Source: Butyricicoccus_A sp963588905 (GTDB taxonomy: Bacteria; Bacillota; Clostridia; Oscillospirales; Butyricicoccaceae). Taken from it: 43,424 bases of DNA. A program made the position numbers and the translations under genes. Location of the stretch: positions 1 through 43,424 of the forward strand of contig CAVAJF010000014.1 in the NCBI GenBank assembly GCA_963588905.1, written 5' to 3'. The number at the start of each line of letters is the position of its first letter. Positions within the stretch are counted from its first letter, which is position 1. A model generated the notes under the pieces. That model was not told the DNA's origin, searched no databases, and worked only from the letters and a program-made list of their open reading frames with translations. This document shows positions 37,974 through 43,424 of the stretch, piece after piece.

Positions 37974-39542
37974 TTACTCCTTCTCTGTTTCCTGCGGCGC
38001 TTCTTCCGGTTCTGCACTTCTCGTCTCGGTATTGGCGAGCGGGAGCGTCACCGTAACCGTCGTGCCTTCGCCATAGGTGCTGGCAATATTCAGCGTACCG
38101 CCGTGCATCCGAACAATTTCATCCGTAACAGCCAATCCGATACCGCTGCCGCGCTGCTTAGAGCTGCCCTTATAGAACTTCTCCTTGACGAACGGCAGTT
38201 CCTCTTCTTTGATGCCAACGCCCCAGTCGCGCACCTCTATAATGACGGTGTAGCTGTCACGCGACAGCATAATCTGAATGCGCCCGCCGCTCTTGCCGTA
38301 CTTTGCCGCATTGTCGATGATATTCAAAAATACCTGCTTCATGCGGTGACGGTCACCGTTGACCGGACACATCTGATCCGGAATATCATATTCCAGCTGG
38401 ATATTTTCCTTTTCCAGCATGTTTTCGTACATATAAACCGCTTCATACAGCTCTGCACCGACATCGAACAGCTCCATATTCAGCTTCATCCGACCGGATT
38501 CCAGTCGAGTAAAATCAAGCAGTTCTTCGACCATCTGGGTCAAACGGCGGCTCTCCTTCTGGATAATGCCGAGACCCATGATGACTTCCTCCGGATCCGT
38601 CGCACCGCCCGCAATCAGCGTATCGCTCCATCCGCCAATCGCCGTCAGCGGTGTGCGCAGCTCATGAGAAACCGAGGAAATAAAGTCATTTTTCATGCGC
38701 TCTGCGCGGCTGATTTCCTCAGACATATGGTTGATGGTGTCACACAAATCACCGATTTCATCGTCATAGACCTTGTGCAGGCGCATACCATAGCGACCTG
38801 CCGCGATTTCCTTGGCAATGATATTGATCTTCATGACCGGCTCAACAATGGACTTGATGAAATAGCGATTGGACAGCTCGACTGCCAGCGCAAAAAATGC
38901 GCCGAGCATCAGACAAGCCAGCACAATAAAGATAATCTGCCGCTGCACCAATACCATCGAAGAAATGCAGCGCACACAGCCAATCAAATTGCCGTTGGTA
39001 TCATACAGCGGTGCCGATGCGGAAATCACACGCTCCCCGGACACGCTGTCCTTGCCCATCCAGACAATCGTTGCATTTTGCTCCAAACACTGTGCGGTGT
39101 CCTTGGTACCCGGTTCCGATCCAATCGTCGTAAAAGAAGACGATGACGACAAAATACTGCCGGAACTGGAAACAATCTGAATTTCCAGCTTGTCCTTATC
39201 CTCCATATTGGCGACAAAGGATTCGCTCGCGGAGAGAAACTGGTCATAGCTGGAATTGAGAAAGCGATTGATGAAGCTCGCAGACTGTGTGACACGCGTA
39301 TACAAATTCTGCCGAATATTATTGTAATAATAACTGGCGGAGATTGTCGTCACAAAAATCGTCACAATCGCAAGCGCAGCCATGATGATAGTCATGGAGT
39401 TCATCGTCCAACGGCCCTTCAGGCCGCCGTGTGCGTGCTGCACACGTATCTCGCGCGGGCCGTTCTCTCCATCCTTTTTTGCTTTAAATTCCTGCGAAAT
39501 ATCAGGCAGTTCTCTGGTATCCGCAGTTACTTTTTTATCCAT
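37974..39542 (-). CDS. Membrane sensor histidine kinase (HAMP, HisKA, HATPase)
   Basis: 522 residues. Two membrane helices (~49-70 and ~203-222) flank an extracellular domain of about 130 residues rich in Ser; a HAMP linker follows, then HisKA with H293 (SVSHELRTPLTAIGG) and an ATP-binding domain with N box (NIIDNAAKYGKSG), DWGVGI and GSGIGLAV. The N-terminal 48 residues are hydrophilic. Partner is the OmpR-type regulator 6 bases upstream. It resembles WalK/ResE-like kinases; stimulus unknown. Confidence 0.93.
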   Translation of the reverse strand: MDKKVTADTRELPDISQEFKAKKDGENGPREIRVQHAHGGLKGRWTMNSMTIIMAALAIVTIFVTTISASYYYNNIRQNLYTRVTQSASFINRFLNSSYDQFLSASESFVANMEDKDKLEIQIVSSSGSILSSSSSFTTIGSEPGTKDTAQCLEQNATIVWMGKDSVSGERVISASAPLYDTNGNLIGCVRCISSMVLVQRQIIFIVLACLMLGAFFALAVELSNRYFIKSIVEPVMKINIIAKEIAAGRYGMRLHKVYDDEIGDLCDTINHMSEEISRAERMKNDFISSVSHELRTPLTAIGGWSDTLIAGGATDPEEVIMGLGIIQKESRRLTQMVEELLDFTRLESGRMKLNMELFDVGAELYEAVYMYENMLEKENIQLEYDIPDQMCPVNGDRHRMKQVFLNIIDNAAKYGKSGGRIQIMLSRDSYTVIIEVRDWGVGIKEEELPFVKEKFYKGSSKQRGSGIGLAVTDEIVRMHGGTLNIASTYGEGTTVTVTLPLANTETRSAEPEEAPQETEKE

Positions 39543-39548
39543 AGAACC

Positions 39549-40238
39549 TTAATCCTTCCACATATAGCCGAAGCCTCGCACAGTCGTGATATGCTGCGGG
39601 GATGCCGGATCGTCTTCCACCTTGATGCGCAGACGGCGAATATTCACGTCTACGATTTTCAGCTCGCCGGAATAGTGTTTGCCCCAAACTGCACTGAGCA
39701 GCTCTTCTCGATCCATCGCTCTGCCGCGATTTTCCAAGAATGTCTTCATCAGAGAAAATTCTACCTGCGTCAGATCTACGCGCTTGCCGTTTTTCTTCAG
39801 CTCGCGGGCACGCATATCCAAACAAAATGCTCCTCTCTGAATGGTCTCCGTAGTAAACGAATGCAGACCCAATCGACGCACTAGCGCATCGACACGAGCT
39901 GTCAGCTCCAAAACCGAAAACGGCTTGGTCACATAGTCATCCGCGCCAGTCATGAGACCCGTCACTTTATCGGATTCCTGTGTACGAGCTGTCAGCATGA
40001 TAATGCCGCCCTCGTAGCCCTCGCCACGCAGGGTGCGGCATACCTCATACCCATCAATGCCCGGCAGCATGACATCTAAAATGCAAACAGCGACATCGGT
40101 GTTTTCCTGATATTTTTCCAGTGCTTCTTCACCGCTGCCCGCCTGTACTACCTCATAGCCAGCTCGCTTGAGATTGATTACCACAAAAGCGCGGATATTT
40201 TCCTCATCCTCCAGCACCAAAACTTTTCGCGTCATCAT
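39549..40238 (-). CDS. OmpR/PhoB-family response regulator
   Basis: 229 residues. Receiver domain with acidic pair E10/D11, phospho-acceptor D55 (ILDVMLPGIDG), Thr and Lys (MLTARTQ, VTKPF); C-terminal winged helix (LTQVEFSLMKTFLENRG, VDVNIRRLRIKVE, TTVRGFGYMW). Two ATGs stand side by side at 40238 and 40235; the SD AAGGAG is 12 bases upstream, and a GTG at 40265 lies before that SD and is less likely. Confidence 0.94.
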   Translation of the reverse strand: MMTRKVLVLEDEENIRAFVVINLKRAGYEVVQAGSGEEALEKYQENTDVAVCILDVMLPGIDGYEVCRTLRGEGYEGGIIMLTARTQESDKVTGLMTGADDYVTKPFSVLELTARVDALVRRLGLHSFTTETIQRGAFCLDMRARELKKNGKRVDLTQVEFSLMKTFLENRGRAMDREELLSAVWGKHYSGELKIVDVNIRRLRIKVEDDPASPQHITTVRGFGYMWKD

Positions 40239-40271
40239 TGTCGTTCTATACTCCTTTTTCACCACTCCGCA

Positions 40272-41615
40272 TTATTGCGACCATTCATTCACAACAACAC
40301 AGAACGCATCTTCAATCTGTTTCTGAGACAGGGCAAGACTGCTGTCTGTATTCCCTAGCTTTGCCGCATAGCTAATATCAGAGGTGGAACCGAGATCAAT
40401 CAGCCCCTGTTGCCCGGCCTTCTGCTCACGTCCATCGCCGGTAAAGACATACAGCGTCAACAGCGGCGTATTTTCACCCTTTGGTGTGAATACCGTCTGA
40501 TTGACACCGGTTCCGCTGTTGGCACTGATGGTAATATTTCTGCGCCAATTTTCCGGGAATTTGAGCATCCAGCCCTCTGTCGGGCTTTTATATGTCGTCA
40601 AAACCAAATTGGCTTTGCCCGTGCTGTCGAACTGGTACCAATCCATCAAGCTATTGATGTCCGAGCTGCTTGTCTCGCCGAGCACACTGTCCGTCACGCG
40701 CACGGCACTGGAAGCATCCGGCGATGGCTGCGGCACTTCAATGGCAGCATCGCTGTCAATATCCTCACAGAAATACAGCGTTGTCGCACGGTAGGTCGAT
40801 GTACTGGAGTTCTGCGACAAATTGCGCAGTGTCGTGTTATTTTTGTCCAGCACGTAAATATCCGTCTGCATACCATTGTCGTTTTCAATCTTGTTATCCA
40901 CAAAGATCGCCTGCGTGCCGTCTGGATTCAGCTGACCTGCCTGCAAGTTGGCAACCGTCTGGACATCCTGCGAAGCATACGCCTGCGACAGCAGGCTCAT
41001 CTGATGATCGGCATAGGAATACACCTGCGCCGTCTTTCGTCCGGCTCCTTCATAGGACAGCGTAAACAGCTCTTCTGTGCCGTCCTGGTCGAGATCGGCA
41101 ATGGTGTAATCCGTGCACGTCGTGTCGAGCAGTTCCTTGAGTTTTCCGTCTTGAATGCTGTATACAGTCAAGCCCTTGCCAACACCGCCGGACAAAGTCC
41201 AGGTCAGCGTAAACAGTCTCTGCTTGCCGTTGTCCACGCGGATAAAATCCATCGCACCGATTGCCGTGCCCGGGCCTTCTACGCTTCCCAACTCTTGGTA
41301 TTCATCGTTCTCCTTGGTAAAGGCATAGACATAGATTTTTCCGCCGGATTCATCGCGCAAAAAAGCAATAGCTTCCTTGCTGTCATCGCCGTTAATATCC
41401 GCAAATGTCACGGCATTGCGATAGGAACCGCTCTGCGGGGCAGCATACGTCATTTTTGTGCCCATAATCTGTTCCAATTTGTTTTGCAGCAACGTATACT
41501 CCTGTGACGGCTTCGGTGTTTGCAGCAAATCATCTCCGCCGGAGATAATCTGACAACCACTGAGCAACACCGCACACAGCAGCAATGCCACATAGTTTTT
41601 GAGTCTTTTCATCAT
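40272..41615 (-). CDS. Putative lipoprotein with FG-GAP/VCBS-like repeats, first gene of two-component operon
   Basis: 447 residues from the ATG at 41615 (AAAGGAAA upstream). Lipobox VLLSGC at residues ~17-22. Several blade-like units of the kind FADINGDDSKEAIAFL, TIADLDQDGTEELFTL and ...DIDSDAAIEV, which bind calcium in FG-GAP/integrin-type repeats, suggest a beta-propeller. The C-terminal ~110 residues are a different domain. Located 33 bases before the response regulator, so it may sense envelope state for the kinase. Not a known named family. Confidence 0.75.
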   Translation of the reverse strand: MMKRLKNYVALLLCAVLLSGCQIISGGDDLLQTPKPSQEYTLLQNKLEQIMGTKMTYAAPQSGSYRNAVTFADINGDDSKEAIAFLRDESGGKIYVYAFTKENDEYQELGSVEGPGTAIGAMDFIRVDNGKQRLFTLTWTLSGGVGKGLTVYSIQDGKLKELLDTTCTDYTIADLDQDGTEELFTLSYEGAGRKTAQVYSYADHQMSLLSQAYASQDVQTVANLQAGQLNPDGTQAIFVDNKIENDNGMQTDIYVLDKNNTTLRNLSQNSSTSTYRATTLYFCEDIDSDAAIEVPQPSPDASSAVRVTDSVLGETSSSDINSLMDWYQFDSTGKANLVLTTYKSPTEGWMLKFPENWRRNITISANSGTGVNQTVFTPKGENTPLLTLYVFTGDGREQKAGQQGLIDLGSTSDISYAAKLGNTDSSLALSQKQIEDAFCVVVNEWSQ

Positions 41616-41678
41616 TCTGTTTCCTTTATCGTCTGCGCACAATCCCGCGCCCATCGTTTTGTCTTCACAAGTACTTTT

Positions 41679-41687
41679 ATTGTAGCA
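41679..41687 (-). promoter_or_regulatory. Extended -10 promoter of the lipoprotein/two-component/recA operon
   Basis: TGC plus TACAAT on the minus strand; no good -35 at 17 bp. It is the only promoter recognised upstream of the eight-gene run to rimO. Confidence 0.6.
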
Positions 41688-41717
41688 TATTTTCCGGTAT
41701 TTGAACACTCCTGCCCT

Positions 41718-41744
41718 GACAAATTTCCCATTTTCGCTTGACAA
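41718..41744. repeat. 27-bp direct repeat carrying a -35 box (copy 1)
   Basis: Identical to 42173-42199. Both end in the TTGACA of a plus-strand promoter, one for the antisense RNA and one for tRNA-Leu. Confidence 0.9.
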
Positions 41745-41767
41745 CACGGAACAGAAAATGATAGGAT
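41738..41767 (+). promoter_or_regulatory. Promoter of the antisense RNA
   Basis: TTGACA (41738-41743), 18-bp spacer, TAGGAT (41762-41767). Start predicted near 41774. Confidence 0.75.
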
Positions 41768-41773
41768 AAAGAT

Positions 41774-41872
41774 ACAAAAAAGGCACACCGATAGACGGCG
41801 CGCCTTCATGTTTGCGTTATTAAGAAAATAACCGTCTCATGTTAGCAGCAGGGCGGTTATTTTCTTTTGCCT
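41774..41872 (+). ncRNA. Antisense RNA, probable type I antitoxin
   Basis: About 95 nt from the promoter at 41738-41767 to the shared hairpin (41825-41868). It is convergent with the toxin gene and complementary to the last codons and 3' end of its mRNA. The 5' part contains the palindromic word GGCGCGCC, which also occurs in the toxin mRNA leader and could allow kissing contacts. Confidence 0.6.
41825..41868. terminator. Bidirectional terminator shared by toxin mRNA and antisense RNA
   Basis: AAAATAACCG(T)C arm (41825-41836) pairs with GGCGGTTATTTT (41853-41864); A/T-rich on both sides. The toxin stop codon lies in the right arm. Confidence 0.85.
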
Positions 41873-41958
41873 AAATAGGTAAGCAAAGCCAGAAGAAACA
41901 TACCAGAAGCCGCGAAAGCAGAAATCAACTGGAATAACTCCGAAAATGTTACGTACAT
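41857..41958 (-). CDS. 33-residue holin-like toxin peptide (type I TA candidate)
   Basis: MYVTFSELFQLISAFAASGM followed by FLLALLTYLGKRK: one membrane helix with a basic end, the plan of Hol_Tox/BsrG-type small toxins. ATG at 41958 follows GGGAGG by 8 bases. The mRNA leader has a long GAGAGGG/CCCTCTC hairpin (41979-42010) near the SD, which may limit translation. The convergent antisense RNA completes a typical type I layout. Such peptides damage the membrane when overproduced. Confidence 0.72.
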   Translation of the reverse strand: MYVTFSELFQLISAFAASGMFLLALLTYLGKRK

Positions 41959-42062
41959 AGCATCGCCCTCCCTTCTGAAAGAGAGGGTAAAGAAAATATT
42001 TCACTCCCTCTCTGAAGTAGAGAAGGCGCGCCGCCTATCCGTTTATGGTGTACCTGTTGATA

Positions 42063-42091
42063 AGAATACTATAAACTATGACAAAAATCAA
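42063..42091 (-). promoter_or_regulatory. Promoter of the toxin mRNA
   Basis: TTGATT (42086-42091), 17-bp spacer, TATTCT (42063-42068) on the minus strand; gives a leader of about 98 bases. Confidence 0.65.
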
Positions 42092-42172
42092 CTATATTGT
42101 CGAAAAAAGAGCCTTCCAGTATGCACCACAGCTATTTTACTGTCCTATCTATCGCGCCGAGACAACCGGTCG

Positions 42173-42199
42173 GACAAATTTCCCATTTTCGCTTGACAA
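42173..42199. repeat. 27-bp direct repeat carrying a -35 box (copy 2)
   Basis: Identical to 41718-41744; 455 bases apart. The toxin-antitoxin locus lies exactly between the copies. Confidence 0.9.
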
Positions 42200-42222
42200 T
42201 CCAGAACAGCCTATGCTAGGAT
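42193..42222 (+). promoter_or_regulatory. Promoter of tRNA-Leu
   Basis: TTGACA (42193-42198), 18-bp spacer, TAGGAT (42217-42222) with an extended TGC. Confidence 0.75.
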
Positions 42223-42241
42223 AATATTGTTATATGTATGC

Positions 42242-42325
42242 GCGGATATGGCGGAATTGGCAGACGCACTAGATTTAGGTTCTAGCGGGTTTCCCGTGCA
42301 GGTTCAAGTCCTGTTATCCGCACCA
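42242..42325 (+). tRNA. tRNA-Leu(TAG)
   Basis: 84 bases with encoded CCA. Acceptor GCGGATA/TATCCGC, long variable arm (CGGGTTTCCCG), anticodon stem CTAGA/TCTAG with loop TTTAGGT (anticodon TAG, codons CTN), T arm CAGG-TTCAAGT-CCTG. Confidence 0.95.
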
Positions 42326-42331
42326 GACAGC

Positions 42332-42367
42332 AAAGCCCCTCGAATCGTACGATTTGAGGGGCTTTTT
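42332..42367 (+). terminator. Terminator of tRNA-Leu
   Basis: AAAGCCCCTC (42332-42341) with GAGGGGCTTT (42356-42365), five T. Confidence 0.9.
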
Positions 42368-42466
42368 AATATATCAAAAAGAAAGATTTTTATTTATTTT
42401 ATGCCGAAACGCGCACAGAATTTCATCTTGTATCAACCGAGATTTTGGAATGGCACTTTTCACGTA

Positions 42467-42495
42467 TTGACCTTTCTTCTGCCTAGTGCTATACT
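42467..42495 (+). promoter_or_regulatory. Orphan sigma-A promoter
   Basis: TTGACC (42467-42472), 17-bp spacer, TATACT (42490-42495), not followed by any gene but by a terminator 70-100 bases later. Confidence 0.78.
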
Positions 42496-42501
42496 TATTT
42501 G

Positions 42502-42602
42502 GAAGGATTATTAAACAATATGTTGCATCTTCCCTGATAGCAACTCCACGATGATGGAACAATAACCACGCAAGATCTTATTTCTTGTGTGGTTATTGTT
42601 TT
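42502..42602 (+). ncRNA. Putative orphan small RNA
   Basis: About 100 nt between the promoter at 42467-42495 and a terminator hairpin (42562-42576 with 42584-42598, then T-rich). It contains no frame longer than 5 codons. It converges with the M50-like gene, whose stop is at 42602, so it may be a free small RNA or only a buffer against read-through. Confidence 0.5.
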
Positions 42603-42604
42603 TA
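42562..42604 (+). terminator. Terminator hairpin between the orphan RNA and the M50-like gene
   Basis: 15-bp stem AATAACCACGCAAGA / TCTTGTGTGGTTATT with one G-T pair; the T run is on the plus-strand side. Confidence 0.82.
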
Positions 42605-43216
42605 TGTAAAAATATTGCTAAAAATCATTTCCCAATCCATGCCTGTCAGCCACGCAAACACATCCATGCCAGCAAGAAACAAAACAGCAAAAATAATGCC
42701 TGCACACACCGGCAAACCCTTCGCGGCCACGCGCACATCCTGGCGACTCATGGTAGACTGGATAAAAACAGAAAATAAAATGTATCCCAGCAAAATAGTC
42801 TGCCACGCACTGGTACACAGAGGTAGCCCATATTTTCCTAGCCAATATACCGTACAGCACCCAAAGACAACCGGTGCAATGGAAACCAAGGTGTATTGTA
42901 TGGCACAGGAACCGGGATACAATCGGCGCGGACGCCAAACAACACAGCCCAATTGATCGCCCTGCGGATGAAACAGCTGCATCTGTTCTATCTTTCCGCC
43001 GGTCAACACAGCTACTAGGGCGTGCGCGCATTCATGATGGACAACACCAAGAAATGTCGCACGATTCGCGATAAACCAAGCGGTTTCTCCGCCTACTACT
43101 TCACCAATCAAACGAAGAATCATCGTCCGAATGAGGTGAATCAAACAGCCAACTGCCGGAATGACGAGCAAAATACAAATTGTTCCAACAAGCGCCGTCA
43201 ATAATCGTTGTTCCAT
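42602..43216 (-). CDS. M50-like membrane metalloprotease
   Basis: 204 residues with several membrane helices and an HHECAHAL motif (HExxH, ~residues 60-67) at a membrane helix, as in M50 site-2 proteases. The usual second ligand motif (LDG/NPDG) is not obvious, and the protein is short, so it could be a peptidase-fold family member of other function. ATG at 43216 after AGGAGG. Neighbours give no clue to a substrate. Confidence 0.7.
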   Translation of the reverse strand: MEQRLLTALVGTICILLVIPAVGCLIHLIRTMILRLIGEVVGGETAWFIANRATFLGVVHHECAHALVAVLTGGKIEQMQLFHPQGDQLGCVVWRPRRLYPGSCAIQYTLVSIAPVVFGCCTVYWLGKYGLPLCTSAWQTILLGYILFSVFIQSTMSRQDVRVAAKGLPVCAGIIFAVLFLAGMDVFAWLTGMDWEMIFSNIFT

Positions 43217-43254
43217 TTAATATTCCTCCTAAGGGAAATAACATGCCGCTTGCC

Positions 43255-43320
43255 CTCACGCACAGGCCAAACTTGTCTCTCCCTTTGGGAGAGATGTCAC
43301 GCAGCGACAGAGAGGGCTTC
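43255..43320 (-). repeat. Dispersed palindromic intergenic repeat (copy 2)
   Basis: CCTCACGCAC and AACTTGTCTCT lead words followed by CTCTCCC-TTT-GGGAGAG and GTCACGCAGCGAC hairpins, matching the layout at 7663-7766 in related form. Confidence 0.6.
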
Positions 43321-43334
43321 TAACTTCTGAGCAT

Positions 43335-43366
43335 AAAACAAAAGAGAGTACAGATTTGTACTCTCT
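43335..43366 (-). terminator. Terminator of tRNA-Tyr
   Basis: 10-bp stem AGAGAGTACA (43343-43352) with TGTACTCTCT (43357-43366); T-rich on the minus strand. Confidence 0.85.
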
Positions 43367-43370
43367 TCTT

Positions 43371-43424
43371 TGGTGGGAGGTGGTGGATTCGAACCACCGA
43401 AGTCGTTGACAACAGATTTACAGT
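43371..43424 (-). tRNA. tRNA-Tyr(GTA), 3' part
   Basis: Minus-strand 3' portion: anticodon loop CTGTAAA (anticodon GTA), long variable arm (class II), T arm GGTGG-TTCGAAT-CCACC, acceptor CCTCCC, A, CCA. The 5' part is beyond the window. Confidence 0.9.

Noticed and set aside
42227..42514. 95-codon frame over tRNA-Leu
   Set aside because: Runs through the tRNA and its terminator; no SD.

Overview
The window reads as a chromosomal segment of a low-to-mid GC Gram-positive bacterium of class Clostridia, most likely Oscillospirales (Butyricicoccus/Faecalibacterium-like). The evidence is the Firmicutes gene orders rplM-rpsI, rpmG-secE-nusG-rplK-rplA-rplJ-rplL, rpsF-ssb-rpsR and recA-recX, strong SD sequences (GGAGG), many 17-bp-spaced sigma-A promoters, SLH-anchored cell wall proteins and intergenic palindromic repeats of the kind common in that order. 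The species cannot be fixed from sequence alone.

Layout. 1-4.8 kb: LacI-family regulator (cut by the window edge), rplM-rpsI behind a leader hairpin, a TtcA-like tRNA thiolase, a condensation-fold acyltransferase and an AIM24-family protein. 4.8-8.9 kb: two tandem paralogous exported proteins, a DUF2975/HTH pair, and an XRE regulator divergent from an unknown gene. 8.9-11.6 kb: a P1B-like ATPase without a CPx motif, with a DUF6110 protein and a 26-residue membrane peptide. 12.1-13.8 kb: a four-gene operon around a JAMM (JAB/MPN+) metalloprotease with two small membrane proteins and a Cys-rich miniprotein, divergent from an XRE regulator that lacks a normal start codon. 13.8-17.6 kb: ribosomal/secE/nusG operon with an L10 leader. 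17.6-23.2 kb: small membrane proteins, ruvX, DUF421, an M15 peptidase and a FUSC transporter.

23.2-27.8 kb is a decayed integrated element at tRNA-Thr. It has 53-bp direct repeats (att-like), 11-bp tandem repeats beside the right end, a frameshifted tyrosine-recombinase fragment, an RHH-PBECR3 toxin-antitoxin-like pair, a 611-bp tandem duplication carrying part of the toxin and a structured small RNA, and an XRE gene with an unknown partner. 27.8-33.1 kb: tRNA-Thr, rpsF-ssb-rpsR, an SH3/SLH surface protein, cysS and pgsA. 33.1-41.7 kb: one long co-directional run: lipoprotein, response regulator, histidine kinase, DUF1385, prmC, recA, recX, rimO, then pgsA-cysS with its own consensus promoter. 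41.7-43.4 kb: a probable type I toxin-antitoxin locus (33-aa holin-like peptide plus a convergent antisense RNA), tRNA-Leu, an orphan small RNA, an M50-like membrane protease and the 3' part of tRNA-Tyr.

The most noteworthy candidates for undescribed biology are the JAMM operon (12.1-13.3 kb), the duplicated structured RNA and RHH-PBECR3 pair in the tRNA-Thr island, and the convergent toxin/antisense locus at 41.77-42.07 kb.
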